Assembly: GCF_025822245.1 (NCBI RefSeq)
Contig: NZ_JACKTL010000036.1
Span: forward strand, 218,542-282,541
Reading direction: 5' to 3'
Length of the DNA: 64,000 bases
Source: Mycolicibacterium hodleri
GTDB taxonomy: Bacteria; Actinomycetota; Actinomycetes; Mycobacteriales; Mycobacteriaceae
Shown here: piece after piece, positions 1-11,073 of the stretch
How positions within the stretch are numbered: the stretch's first letter is position 1
Layout: each line of letters starts with the position of its first letter
Translations under genes and position numbers: made by a program
The notes under the pieces: model-generated
Databases searched by the model: none
What the model was told of the DNA's origin: nothing
The model's input: only the letters and a program-made list of their open reading frames with translations

Positions 1-1634
1 TGATGGAGTGGCTCGTCTGCGAACCCGTTCCCGACGAGTACGTGCCGATGCTGCTCGAGGAGATGGAGCTCGACGGTAGGGACGGCCGGGCCACCGGCTC
101 CGCCGCATCGGCGGCCGCGCGCGAGGACTTCCCCGTCGTCGTGATCGGCTGCGGAGAGTCCGGTCTGCTGGCCGGCATCCGGCTCAAGGAGGCGGGCATA
201 CCGTTCACCATCGTCGAGAAGAACGCCGGCCCCGGCGGCACCTGGTATCAGAACACCTATCCCGGCGCTCGGGTGGACGTCGGAAATCACTTCTACTGCT
301 ACAGCTTCGAACCGACCGACCAGTGGACGCACTTCTTCGCCGAGCAACCCGAGCTGCAGGCGTACTTCCAGCGGGTGATGGACAAGCACGACGTCGGACC
401 GCACGTTCGGTGGCAGACCGAGGTCGTGGACGCCACGTGGGACGACGACGCGGCGTCGTGGACCGTTCGCACCCGCGGAGCCGACGGCGCGGAGTCGACG
501 CTGCACGCGCGGGCGGTGATCAGCGCCGTCGGGCAGCTCGACCGCCCGCACGTGCCGCCCATAGCCGGCCGGGAGTCGTTTGCCGGCAAGGCATTTCACT
601 CGGCGGAGTGGGATCACTCGGTCGACCTGCGAGGCCGGCGCGTGGCGATGATCGGCGCGGGCGCCAGCGGGTTCCAGATCGCACCGGCGATCGCCGACGA
701 GGTCGCCCACCTCACCGTCTTCCAGCGCACCGCCCAATGGATGTTCCCGAACCCCAACTACCACGAGGCCGTCGGGGCGGGGGTCCAGTGGGCGCTGCGC
801 CACCTGCCCTTCTACGGCCGCTGGTACCGGTTCCTGTTGTTCTGGCCCGGCTGCGACAAGGGGCTGGCGGCGGCACGCGTGGACCCCGACTATCCCGATC
901 AGCGGTGCGCCGTCAGCGAGATCAACGAGATCACCAGGGTGATGTTCACCGAGTGGATCACGAGCCAGATCGGCGACGATCCCGAGCTGGCGGCCAAGGT
1001 CGTGCCGGACTATCCGGCGACGGGCAAACGCACCTTGCAGGACAACGGCAGCTGGTTGACGACGCTGACCCGCGACGACGTCGAACTGGTCCGCACCCCG
1101 ATCGACCACGTCGAGGTAGACGCGGTGGTGACACTCGACGGCACCCGCCACCCGGTCGACGTCATCGTCTACGCCACCGGCTTTCGGGCCGGGGAGCTGC
1201 TGTGGCCGATGACGGTCACCGGTCGAGACGGCCACGACCTTCGCACCCAGTGGGGGGAGCGACCGGCGGCCTACCTCGGCATCACCGTCCCCGGCTACCC
1301 GAACTTCTTCTGCATGTACGGTCCCGGCACCAACCTGGCCAGCGGCGGCAGCCTGATCTTTCACTCCGAGTGCCAAATGCGCTACATCTCAGGGTGTTTG
1401 GCGCAGTTGATCGACGGCGGGCATCGATTCATGGAGCCGCGCCGGGACAAGACCGACGACTGGGTGCGGCGCAGTCAGGAGGAGATGCGCACAATGGTGT
1501 GGTCACAACCGTCGATCGAGCACTCGTTCTACAAGAACAGCCACGGCGAGGTGTACACCCTGAGCCCGTGGCGACTGGTCGACTACTGGGCCTGGACGCG
1601 GGTCCCCGAACCGGACGACTTCGTCTTCGGCTGA
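1..1634 (+). CDS. Flavin-containing / Baeyer-Villiger-type monooxygenase (5' end cut by window edge)
   Basis: FAD- and NADPH-dependent class B monooxygenase. It inserts one oxygen of O2 into a ketone or oxidises a soft heteroatom; the substrate cannot be read from sequence. The FAD Rossmann motif GCGESG lies near the start, a second NADPH motif GAGASG in the middle, and the Baeyer-Villiger fingerprint FxGxxxHxxxW at about residues 193-203 counted from the first visible ATG at 3. ATGF near the C-terminus is also typical. The reading frame is open to base 1. The leading residues (CEPVPDEYVPMLLEEM) resemble the N-terminal extension of long HAPMO-type BVMOs (about 640 aa), so the true start is probably upstream of the window. 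The visible 543 residues include the whole catalytic core. A second BVMO-like gene lies at 7275-8789, but the two are not adjacent copies. Confidence 0.85.
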   Translation, partial: MEWLVCEPVPDEYVPMLLEEMELDGRDGRATGSAASAAAREDFPVVVIGCGESGLLAGIRLKEAGIPFTIVEKNAGPGGTWYQNTYPGARVDVGNHFYCYSFEPTDQWTHFFAEQPELQAYFQRVMDKHDVGPHVRWQTEVVDATWDDDAASWTVRTRGADGAESTLHARAVISAVGQLDRPHVPPIAGRESFAGKAFHSAEWDHSVDLRGRRVAMIGAGASGFQIAPAIADEVAHLTVFQRTAQWMFPNPNYHEAVGAGVQWALRHLPFYGRWYRFLLFWPGCDKGLAAARVDPDYPDQRCAVSEINEITRVMFTEWITSQIGDDPELAAKVVPDYPATGKRTLQDNGSWLTTLTRDDVELVRTPIDHVEVDAVVTLDGTRHPVDVIVYATGFRAGELLWPMTVTGRDGHDLRTQWGERPAAYLGITVPGYPNFFCMYGPGTNLASGGSLIFHSECQMRYISGCLAQLIDGGHRFMEPRRDKTDDWVRRSQEEMRTMVWSQPSIEHSFYKNSHGEVYTLSPWRLVDYWAWTRVPEPDDFVFG

Positions 1635-1742
1635 GTCACGCGGCCGGACACGCCTCGACGACGGCCTTGATCCGCTCCAGGGTCGTCATCAGCCCCTCGC
1701 TCAACACTCCCGGCCGCCGTGATCAGGTGTCACCATAGGCGG

Positions 1743-2531
1743 GTGGCGGACTGGAACGGAGACGAATACGCGGAGCTCAGCGGGTTGCAGCGGACCATGA
1801 ACACCGAGGCGATGGCCTGTCTGGAGTTCCGCCCCACCGACCGCGTCCTCGACATCGGTTGCGGCGACGGCTTTCTCACCGCGGCGATCGCCACCCTGAC
1901 GCCGCACGGCGTGGTAGTGGGGGCGGATCCCTCGCACCGCATGGTGGCCACCGCGGCCGGGTCGACCGCAGCCGCGGGCGCCCGGCCGTGCTTCGTCGTC
2001 GCCGACGCTCGGGCGCTGCCCTTCGGCGAGGCCTTCGACGCCGCGGTGTCGTTCAACGCCCTGCACTGGGTTCCGGAACGAGAACAGGAACTGGCCCTGA
2101 GCCAGATCGCCGCCGTCCTCAAACCCGGGGGATCGCTGGTGGTTCAGGTGGTCTGTGCCGGTGCGCGGCCGAGCCTGGAGGACGTGACGACCACACTGTC
2201 GCACCAGCCGCGGTGGGCGCCGTGGTTCTACGGCGTCGACCCGCCCTTCACCCACGTGGATCCCGACGGCTACGGAACCCTGGCGGCGGGTGCCGGGTTG
2301 GTCCTCGACGAGCTCGCCGTCACCGATCGTCAGTGGGACTTCGGGTCGCGCGCGGCACTGTTGCAGTGGTCGGCGATGGGATCCACCGCCTGGACCGACC
2401 GGTTGCCCGACCGGCACCGCGCGCGTTTCGTCTCCGAGCAGGTGGACGCCTACGAGTCCGTCGCCGGCACCGCCGGGCTCTTCCGCTTCATGCAGATGCG
2501 GGCCCGGCTGCATCGCGGGCAGACTGGGTGA
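1743..2531 (+). CDS. Class I SAM-dependent methyltransferase
   Basis: Small methyltransferase of about 262 aa. Motif I VLDIGCGDG lies about 40 residues in and is followed by an acidic loop (VVGADPSHRM) that would bind the ribose of S-adenosylmethionine. The order matches UbiE/type-11 methyltransferases; the acceptor is unknown. I chose GTG 1743 because the homologous fold begins with the ADWNGDEYAELSG region; an in-frame GTG at 1719 would add eight residues without family character. The stop at 2529-2531 lies one base before the GTG of the next gene, so the two are probably co-transcribed. Mycobacterial methyltransferases of this size are common and mostly uncharacterised. Confidence 0.75.
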   Translation: MADWNGDEYAELSGLQRTMNTEAMACLEFRPTDRVLDIGCGDGFLTAAIATLTPHGVVVGADPSHRMVATAAGSTAAAGARPCFVVADARALPFGEAFDAAVSFNALHWVPEREQELALSQIAAVLKPGGSLVVQVVCAGARPSLEDVTTTLSHQPRWAPWFYGVDPPFTHVDPDGYGTLAAGAGLVLDELAVTDRQWDFGSRAALLQWSAMGSTAWTDRLPDRHRARFVSEQVDAYESVAGTAGLFRFMQMRARLHRGQTG

Positions 2532-2532
2532 G

Positions 2533-3420
2533 GTGAAGATTCGATTTGGCGTGGGCCTCGGCTCGGGCCCGGAGGCCAGTCCCGCCGAACTCCCGCACCT
2601 CGTCGACCGGCTCGAGGCCGCGGGCATCGATTCACTGTGGTTCTCCGAACTGGTCTACACCGACGCCGTCGACCCCTTCGTCGGCATGGCCTATGCGCTG
2701 TCGCGCACCACCAAGCTCAAGGTGGGCACGTCGGTGATGATCCTGCCCGGCCGGCACCCGGTGCTCGTCGCCAAGCAGCTCGCGTCGCTGGCCGCCCTGG
2801 CCCCCAAGCGGGTCCTGCCCGTCTTCGGTCTGCGGTCGGCATTGGCCGCGGAGCGCGACGTCTTCGTCGTCCCTGACGGTCAGCGCGCCGCGGTCTTCGA
2901 CGAAGCGCTCCGCTTGCTCAAGGCGGCCCTGCGATCCGACGGTGACGACTTCACGGGCGACTTCTTCTCTGCGACGTCGATGGCCGTCGGCCCGCGCCCG
3001 GCAAAGCCGCTCGACATCTGGCTGGGTGGCTCCGCCCCGGCGGCCCTTCGCCGCATCGGACGTCTCGCCGACGGCTGGCTCGGCTCGTTCCTGACCCCCG
3101 ACGAGGCCCGGCGCGGCCGGGAACGGATCGAAGCCGCGGCCGAGGAGGCGGGTCGCGCCGTGGAGGCCGACCACTACGGAGTCAACGTCGCCGTGGCGGA
3201 GAACGGCATTCCCGACGACGTGGCCGCGGCGGTGCGGGCCCGACGCCCCGACGTGGAGCCCACGGACTTGGTCGCCGACGGCTGGCCCGCGCTGCACCGG
3301 ATGATCGACGGTTACCTGGAGGCCGGGCTGACCAAGTTCGTCATCCGCCCCACCGGCGGTGTCGGCACCGACGAGTTCGTCGACCGGTTCGCCAGCGAAC
3401 TGTTGCCGCGGGAGAACTGA
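2533..3420 (+). CDS. Luciferase-like (LLM) F420/FMN-dependent oxidoreductase
   Basis: A 295-aa TIM-barrel protein of the bacterial luciferase-like superfamily. It has the usual strand-1 opening KIRFGVGLG, a WFSE-type second strand, the TSVMILPGRHP segment and the late LDIWLGGSAPAALRRIGRLADGW segment, where LLM proteins bind the F420 or FMN phosphate. Mycobacteria carry many F420-dependent paralogues of this shape and F420 is the likelier cofactor, but that is inference. The GTG start at 2533 follows the preceding methyltransferase stop by one base, giving translational coupling. Longer in-frame extensions upstream overlap the methyltransferase and have no family similarity. Confidence 0.75.
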   Translation: MKIRFGVGLGSGPEASPAELPHLVDRLEAAGIDSLWFSELVYTDAVDPFVGMAYALSRTTKLKVGTSVMILPGRHPVLVAKQLASLAALAPKRVLPVFGLRSALAAERDVFVVPDGQRAAVFDEALRLLKAALRSDGDDFTGDFFSATSMAVGPRPAKPLDIWLGGSAPAALRRIGRLADGWLGSFLTPDEARRGRERIEAAAEEAGRAVEADHYGVNVAVAENGIPDDVAAAVRARRPDVEPTDLVADGWPALHRMIDGYLEAGLTKFVIRPTGGVGTDEFVDRFASELLPREN

Positions 3421-3672
3421 CGCATGGCCGATGAGCGGTGGGGGCGTCGGTGGCAGAGTACGGCCTCACCGCGGGGCGATTACTGACCTGACGGCCGCCA
3501 GCAAACGAGGATTACGGCTTGGTGACGCACCTCGGCGGCGCAGCGAACCGATTATCTGTCGACTTCACGATTCGGGTAGTCTTCGACAGAATTGCGCGGA
3601 CCTACGGGGGAAGGCTCTCGAGCATGCGGAGCCGCTGCCGATATCCACTCTCCAGACGCCGAAGGCTGAACT

Positions 3673-4365
3673 GTGCCAGACACGAAGAACGACGACCAGG
3701 GCCTGAAGCCACACTTCGAAGACGTGCAGGCGCACTACGACCTGTCCGACGACTTCTTCCGGCTGTTCCTGGACCCGACGCAGACCTATAGCTGCGCCTA
3801 CTTCGAGCGCGACGACATGACGCTCGAGGAAGCCCAGATCGCCAAGATCGACCTCTCGCTCGGCAAGCTGGGCCTCGAGCCCGGCATGACGCTGCTCGAC
3901 ATCGGCTGCGGCTGGGGCGGCGTCGTGAACCGCGCCGTCCAGCGCCACGACGTCAACGTCATCGGGCTCACGCTGAGCCGCAACCAGCAAGCCCACGTCG
4001 AGAAGTTGCTCGCCAACTCCGACAGCCCGCGGAGCAAGGAAGTGCGGCTGCAGGGGTGGGAGCAGTTCGACGGCCAGGTGGACCGCATCGTCTCCATCGG
4101 CGCCTTCGAGCACTTCGGCCGCGACCGCTACGCCGACTTCTTCAAGATGGCCTACGCGGCGCTGCCCGACGACGGCGTGATGCTGCTGCACACCATCATC
4201 AAGCCCAGCGACGAGCAATTCGCCGAGCGCGGTCTACCGCTGACGATGAACAAGCTGAAGTTCTTCAAGTTCATCATGGACGCGAACCCGGTGTCCAACC
4301 GGGTCTACCGGAGGCTCGGCTTCGTACCCGTCGGGGAGAACGTGCAGTACGCGTTCGCCGCGTGA
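3673..4365 (+). CDS. Mycolic-acid cyclopropane synthase-type methyltransferase, truncated and fused to a GNAT C-terminal tail
   Basis: Residues 1 to about 199 closely follow the CmaA/MmaA/PcaA family, SAM-dependent methyltransferases that modify meromycolate chains. They include the [15 protein letters not shown] opening, the SAM motif [10 protein letters not shown] and the [10 protein letters not shown] loop. The family normally has about 285-300 residues. Here it breaks after FFKFIMD (near base 4283) and continues as [18 protein letters not shown] plus a few residues, which is the acetyl-CoA-binding end of a GNAT acetyltransferase. About 85 family residues, including part of the substrate cavity, are missing. 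This looks like an in-frame deletion joining two former neighbours, so the product is probably inactive for cyclopropanation or altered. The start is GTG 3673; a 252-bp upstream gap could hold its promoter. Confidence 0.75.
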   Translation: MPDTKNDDQGLKPHFEDVQAHYDLSDDFFRLFLDPTQTYSCAYFERDDMTLEEAQIAKIDLSLGKLGLEPGMTLLDIGCGWGGVVNRAVQRHDVNVIGLTLSRNQQAHVEKLLANSDSPRSKEVRLQGWEQFDGQVDRIVSIGAFEHFGRDRYADFFKMAYAALPDDGVMLLHTIIKPSDEQFAERGLPLTMNKLKFFKFIMDANPVSNRVYRRLGFVPVGENVQYAFAA

Positions 4366-4390
4366 CCCGAGCCGGGCCGCGTCGACCAGA

Positions 4391-5167
4391 ATGGGCCCAA
4401 TGGACTCGAGCTTGGCGGGACGCGTGGCACTGGTGACCGGGGGCGGGCGGGGCCTCGGCCTGGCGATGGCCGAGGCCGTGGCCCGGGCCGGGGCGACGGT
4501 CGCGCTCCTGGACGTGCGCGACGAGGTCCACGACGCGGCCGGCCAGCTGGGCGCCGCCACCGGCGCGGACGTCGTCGGGGTCACCGCCGACGTGACCGAC
4601 GAGGCGTCGGTCGAGGCGGCCTTCGCCGACGTCGCCGACCGCTTGGGGGTCGTCGACGCCTTGGTCAACGCCGCCGGGGTGGCGGACACCACCAGTGCGC
4701 TGGACATCACGCCCGAGCGGTTCCGATGGATCGTCGACGTCAACCTGACGGGCACGTTCCTGGTCTGCCGGGCCTTCGCGCGGCGCCTGGTCGACGCCGG
4801 CCAGACCGGTTCGGCCGTCACCATCGCCTCGATGTCGGGCCTGCGGGTGAACCGGCCGCAGGACCAGGCCGCCTACAACGCGTCGAAGGCCGGCGTCGCG
4901 ATGCTGACCAAGAGCCTCGCGGTGGAGTGGCTGCCGCTGGGCATCCGGCTCAACTCGATCTCGCCGGGCTACTTCGCCTCCGAGCAGACGCTCGACGTGC
5001 CACGGAACTCACCGGAACAGTTCGCCGAGTGGATGGCGCACACCCCGGTGGGTCGGATGGGGGAGCCGCACGAACTCGGACCGCTGGCGGTCTACCTGCT
5101 GGGCGACGCGTCGGCGTACGTCGTCGGCCAGTCGATCGTCATCGACGGCGGCTACACCGCCCTCTGA
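4391..5167 (+). CDS. Short-chain dehydrogenase/reductase (SDR)
   Basis: A 258-aa classical SDR. The cofactor motif TGGGRGLG lies near residue 17, NAAG (variant of NNAG) near residue 95, a catalytic Ser at about 149, and the YNASK catalytic pair Tyr162/Lys166. The C-terminal SIVIDGGY motif is typical. It would oxidise or reduce an alcohol/ketone using NAD(P)(H); the acidic residue after the second strand (LLDVRD) favours NAD(H). Starts are possible at ATG 4391 or 4400. It begins 25 bp after the chimeric methyltransferase gene and runs in the same direction. Its 3' end faces the convergent reductase gene at 5187-6371. Confidence 0.85.
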   Translation: MGPMDSSLAGRVALVTGGGRGLGLAMAEAVARAGATVALLDVRDEVHDAAGQLGAATGADVVGVTADVTDEASVEAAFADVADRLGVVDALVNAAGVADTTSALDITPERFRWIVDVNLTGTFLVCRAFARRLVDAGQTGSAVTIASMSGLRVNRPQDQAAYNASKAGVAMLTKSLAVEWLPLGIRLNSISPGYFASEQTLDVPRNSPEQFAEWMAHTPVGRMGEPHELGPLAVYLLGDASAYVVGQSIVIDGGYTAL

Positions 5168-5186
5168 CGGGTAGGCCAAGAAGTGG

Positions 5187-6371
5187 CTACTTCACCCGGT
5201 GCTGCGGGCCCTGTTCCTTCTTGTACAGCGCCTTGAGCATGCGGTCGCGGAAGAACGCGTTGTCGATCAGCTTGATGCCGTTGTTCGCCACGGCGGGGAT
5301 GCCCGCCAATTTGTGGAAGTAGCGGCCGCGCTTGTACTCCCGGCCCCAGGCCGCTTCCATCCGCTGCGCGTAGTTGGTGAAGTCGTCCGGCCCGCCGTTG
5401 GTCAGGGCCGCGATGGCGCACTCACCCGCGGCGAGGCCCGATTCGAGTGCCTTCGAGATGCCCGCACCCGAGGCCGGCTTGCCCGCGCCCAGCGAGTCGC
5501 CGGTGAAGAGCACGCCCGGGCGCCACGGCGGCCACGCGGTGAAGCCCATCGGCAACCGCCAGGCCCGCACCAGCTTGTCCTTCTTGAGCTCCTCGATGGG
5601 CGGCAGGCCCCAGTCGCGCGGCAGGGTCTGCATGAACTCGCCCATGAAGTGGGTGGCGTTGATCTTCTGCCAGTCCTTGTAGCTGTTCACGTAGCCCAGG
5701 CCGATGTTGATGCGGCCACCGCCGAACGGGAACACCCACGCGTAACCGGGCAGCTGGTCGCCGTTGAACTTGAGGTTGAGATAGATGTCGAGGGAGTCGG
5801 AGTCCGGCTTGTTGGCCGGCATCTCGGCACGGATCGCGATCGCCGAGTAGCCGTTGTACTCCGAGTCGATCTTCAGGGCCCGCTTGATGGGGGAGTAGGC
5901 GCCGTCGGCCGCGATCACGGCGTCGCCGAGGACCTTCTCGCCGCTCTTGAGGACGACGCCGACGACGCGACCGGTGGAGTCGAGCTCGGGGCCCGTCACC
6001 TCACACGACTGCCTGACCTCGGCGCCCGCGGCCTCGGCGTGCTTGAGCAGCAGGGTGTCGAGTTGCGGGCGGGGGGCGACGTACCCGTGGTTCGGCATGC
6101 CGGGACGGGTCGGGAACGACAACTCCCACTGCGACGGGCTGAAGACCGTCACCCGGTTCACCCGGTGGAACTTGTCGACCTCCTCGGCCAGGCCCATCTT
6201 CTGGAGATAGCTGACCGCGCGGGCGGTCAAACCGTCGCCGCACGGCTTGTCGCGCGGGAACTCGGCCTTGTCCAGGACGACTACCTTGGCGCCCGTCTGC
6301 GCTGCCTGCCAGGCCGCGGCGGCGCCGGAGGGCCCTCCGCCGGCAATCACCAGGTCGTACCGCTGCGTCAT
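5187..6371 (-). CDS. Geranylgeranyl reductase-family FAD-dependent oxidoreductase
   Basis: A 394-aa flavoprotein. The N-terminal Rossmann motif IAGGGPSGAAAA is followed by the family signature FPRDKPCGDGLTARAV; a middle substrate domain has PGYAWVFPFGGGRINIGLG, and the FAD-closing motif is GVLFTGDSLGAGKPASGAGI. These are hallmarks of archaeal/plant GGR and mycobacterial MenJ, which saturate isoprenoid double bonds of menaquinone or polyprenyl chains. It is not an obvious MenJ sequence, so it is probably a paralogue acting on an isoprenoid or similar lipid at the membrane. I chose the start at 6371 (MTQRYDLVI) because the flavin fold begins there; longer starts run into the divergent promoter. 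It is divergent from the TetR gene at 6503. Confidence 0.8.
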   Translation of the reverse strand: MTQRYDLVIAGGGPSGAAAAWQAAQTGAKVVVLDKAEFPRDKPCGDGLTARAVSYLQKMGLAEEVDKFHRVNRVTVFSPSQWELSFPTRPGMPNHGYVAPRPQLDTLLLKHAEAAGAEVRQSCEVTGPELDSTGRVVGVVLKSGEKVLGDAVIAADGAYSPIKRALKIDSEYNGYSAIAIRAEMPANKPDSDSLDIYLNLKFNGDQLPGYAWVFPFGGGRINIGLGYVNSYKDWQKINATHFMGEFMQTLPRDWGLPPIEELKKDKLVRAWRLPMGFTAWPPWRPGVLFTGDSLGAGKPASGAGISKALESGLAAGECAIAALTNGGPDDFTNYAQRMEAAWGREYKRGRYFHKLAGIPAVANNGIKLIDNAFFRDRMLKALYKKEQGPQHRVK

Positions 6372-6502
6372 GAGTCTCGTCTCGTATAGCTGGGGTATAT
6401 CGGCTCCAGATGCTACCCGCGCGGCTCGCCGGGTACGTGCCCTCAGCGCGCACTCTGCGCGGTCTTGGCAGGTCAGCACCGTTCAGCCGGTACAGTGAGT
6501 CC

Positions 6503-7240
6503 GTGCGCAGACCGTCTCGGCCCCATCCGGGCACCCCGCCGGGGGTGAAGGTCGACGCCAGGAGTGAGCGTTGGCGCGAGCATCGCAAGAAGGTGCGCAC
6601 CGAGATCGTGGACGCCGCCTTCCGCGCGATCGACAAGCTCGGCCCCGAGCTGTCCCTGCGCGAGATCGCCGAAGAGGCGGGCACCGCGAAGCCGAAGATC
6701 TACCGGCACTTCACCGACAAGTCCGACCTGTTCCAAGCGATCGGCGAGCGCCTGCGAGACATGTTGTGGGCGGCCATCATTCCGTCGATCAACGTGGGTA
6801 CCGACCCGGCGCGCGACGTCATCCTGCGCAGCGTCGAGAAGTACGTCCACCTGGTCGACGAGCACCCCAACGTGTGCCGGTTCCTGATCCAGGGTCGATT
6901 CGCCGAACAAAGCGAGACGATGCGGGCGCTCAACGAGGGTCGCGACATCACCCTGGCGATGGCCGCCATGTTCAACGACGAACTGCGCGAGATGGAACTC
7001 GACGGCGCGGCGATGGAACTGGCCGCCTTCACGACGTTCGGTTCCGCCGCGGCGGCCACGGAGTGGTGGCTGGGACCCGGCCCCGACAGTCCCCGGCGGA
7101 TGCCGCCGGAGCAGTTCGTGGCGCACATGACGACGATGATGCTGGCGGCCATCTACGGCACGTGTGAGCTGCTCGGCATCAAGATCGATCCTGATCTTCC
7201 CCTGCACGAGGGCGTCCGCCGCCGCGAGTCCGTGGCCTGA
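6503..7240 (+). CDS. TetR-family regulator, Rv3050c-like
   Basis: A 245-aa repressor. The N-terminal helix-turn-helix (SLREIAEEAGTAKPKIYRHFTDKSDLF) lies about 45-75 residues in, followed by an all-helical ligand domain. Sequence and position match the Rv3050c regulator of M. tuberculosis, which lies beside the Rv3049c monooxygenase and nrdF2. The start at GTG 6503 is inferred from the Arg/Lys-rich leader. It probably controls the adjacent monooxygenase and perhaps the divergent reductase. A GATACC...GGTATC inverted repeat follows its stop (7239-7266). Its ligand is unknown. Confidence 0.85.
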   Translation: MRRPSRPHPGTPPGVKVDARSERWREHRKKVRTEIVDAAFRAIDKLGPELSLREIAEEAGTAKPKIYRHFTDKSDLFQAIGERLRDMLWAAIIPSINVGTDPARDVILRSVEKYVHLVDEHPNVCRFLIQGRFAEQSETMRALNEGRDITLAMAAMFNDELREMELDGAAMELAAFTTFGSAAAATEWWLGPGPDSPRRMPPEQFVAHMTTMMLAAIYGTCELLGIKIDPDLPLHEGVRRRESVA

Positions 7241-7274
7241 TACCGGTACCCGCGTTCCCAGGTATCGTGGCGGC

Positions 7275-8789
7275 ATGACCATCGCCGAAGAGGCAGGCAC
7301 CGCCGCCGCGCAGCAGAGCCCCGTCCGCACCCGTGCCGTCATCATCGGCAGTGGCTTCTCCGGTCTCGGGATGGCGATCGCGCTGCAGAAGCAGGGCTTC
7401 GGCGCCGGCGACTTCGTCATCCTCGAAAAGGCCGACGACATCGGCGGCACCTGGCGGGACAACACCTACCCCGGGTGCGCCTGCGACATCCCGTCGCTCG
7501 TGTACTCCTTCTCCTTCGAGCCGAAGCCGGACTGGACCCACATGTGGTCCCTGCAGCCCGAGATCTTCGACTACCTCAAGGGCGTCGCCGAGAAATACGG
7601 CCTGCGCCGGTACATCCGGTTCGGCTCCCGCGTCGAGCGGGCGCACTGGGACGACGCCGAGCTGCGGTGGCACGTGTTCACCGCCGACGGGCAGGAGTAC
7701 GTCGCCCAGTTCCTGGTCTCGGGGGCCGGCGCACTGCACATCCCGTTGATTCCCGACGTCGAGGGCGCCGACGAATTCGCCGGAGCGGCATTCCATTCCG
7801 CGCAGTGGGACCACTCTGTCGACATCGCGGGCAAGCGGGTCGCCGTCATCGGCACCGGTGCCAGCGCCATCCAGCTCGTGCCCGAGATCGTCAAGGACGT
7901 CGCCGAACTTCAGGTCTACCAACGCACGCCACCGTGGGTGATGCCTCGGCCCAACAACGCACTGCCGGAGTGGATCCGGCGGACGTTCACCGAGGTGCCC
8001 GGCACCAGGGCGGCGATGCGGGCGGTGATCTACTGGTTGCACGAGGTGGTCGGCTTCGGCATGACCAAGCAACCGGCGTTGCTCAGAATCGGTGCACTGC
8101 TTGGCAAGTGGAACATCCGGCGTGCGGTCAAGGACAAGGCGTTGCGCCGCAAGCTCACTCCCGACTATCGGGCCGGGTGCAAGCGAATCCTCAACTCCGA
8201 CACCTACTACCGCGGTATCGCCAACCCGAAGACCCAGGTGATCACCGAGCGCATCACGCGGATGACCCGCGACGGCATCGTCACCGCCGACGGTGTCGAG
8301 CATCCGGTCGACGTGGTGGTGTTCGCCACCGGCTTCCACGTGACCGACTCGTACTCCTACGTCGACGTCACGGGTCCCGGCGGCGAGGACCTGGTGCAAC
8401 GCTGGAACCGCGAGGGCGTCGAGGCGCACCGCGGCGTCGCCGTCGCCGACATGCCCAACCTGTTCTTCCTCCTCGGCCCGAACACCGGCCTGGGCCACAA
8501 CTCGGTGGTGTTCATGATCGAGGCGCAGATCCGGTACGTCGCGCAGGCGATCGCCGCGGTCGACAAGGCGCGCGCCCAGGCGGTGGCACCCACGCGCGCC
8601 GCGCAAGACGCGTTCAACGCCGACCTGCAGGACGGCCTGTCCAAGACGGTGTGGAACACGGGGGGTTGCCGCAGCTGGTACCTGGACTCCCACGGGGTCA
8701 ACCGGGTGCTGTGGAGCGGCATGACCTGGCAGTACTGGCTGGCGACCCGGCGGTTCAAGCGCGACGAGTACCGGTTCATCGGGCGCTGA
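7275..8789 (+). CDS. FAD/NADPH-dependent Baeyer-Villiger-like monooxygenase, Rv3049c-like
   Basis: A 504-aa class B flavin monooxygenase. The FAD motif IGSGFSGLG lies near residue 25, the fingerprint FAGAAFHSAQW at residues 168-178, the NADPH motif GTGASA follows, and VFATGFH comes late. Position between a TetR regulator and nrdF2 matches Rv3049c. The family oxidises ketones or activates thioamide/thiocarbonyl drugs, but the native substrate is unknown. ATG 7275 is preceded by a 34-bp gap after the regulator stop, so the two are likely in one unit. The enzyme is soluble; no signal peptide is visible. Confidence 0.85.
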   Translation: MTIAEEAGTAAAQQSPVRTRAVIIGSGFSGLGMAIALQKQGFGAGDFVILEKADDIGGTWRDNTYPGCACDIPSLVYSFSFEPKPDWTHMWSLQPEIFDYLKGVAEKYGLRRYIRFGSRVERAHWDDAELRWHVFTADGQEYVAQFLVSGAGALHIPLIPDVEGADEFAGAAFHSAQWDHSVDIAGKRVAVIGTGASAIQLVPEIVKDVAELQVYQRTPPWVMPRPNNALPEWIRRTFTEVPGTRAAMRAVIYWLHEVVGFGMTKQPALLRIGALLGKWNIRRAVKDKALRRKLTPDYRAGCKRILNSDTYYRGIANPKTQVITERITRMTRDGIVTADGVEHPVDVVVFATGFHVTDSYSYVDVTGPGGEDLVQRWNREGVEAHRGVAVADMPNLFFLLGPNTGLGHNSVVFMIEAQIRYVAQAIAAVDKARAQAVAPTRAAQDAFNADLQDGLSKTVWNTGGCRSWYLDSHGVNRVLWSGMTWQYWLATRRFKRDEYRFIGR

Positions 8790-8804
8790 CCACGACACGC
8801 CAAC

Positions 8805-11069
<2,265 letters not shown>

Positions 11070-11073
<4 letters not shown>

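Noticed and set aside
7239..7266. GATACC...GGTATC inverted repeat between the TetR and monooxygenase genes as a terminator or operator
   Set aside because: Arms are only 6 bp with a 16-bp spacer and no supporting second site; chance is a sufficient explanation.
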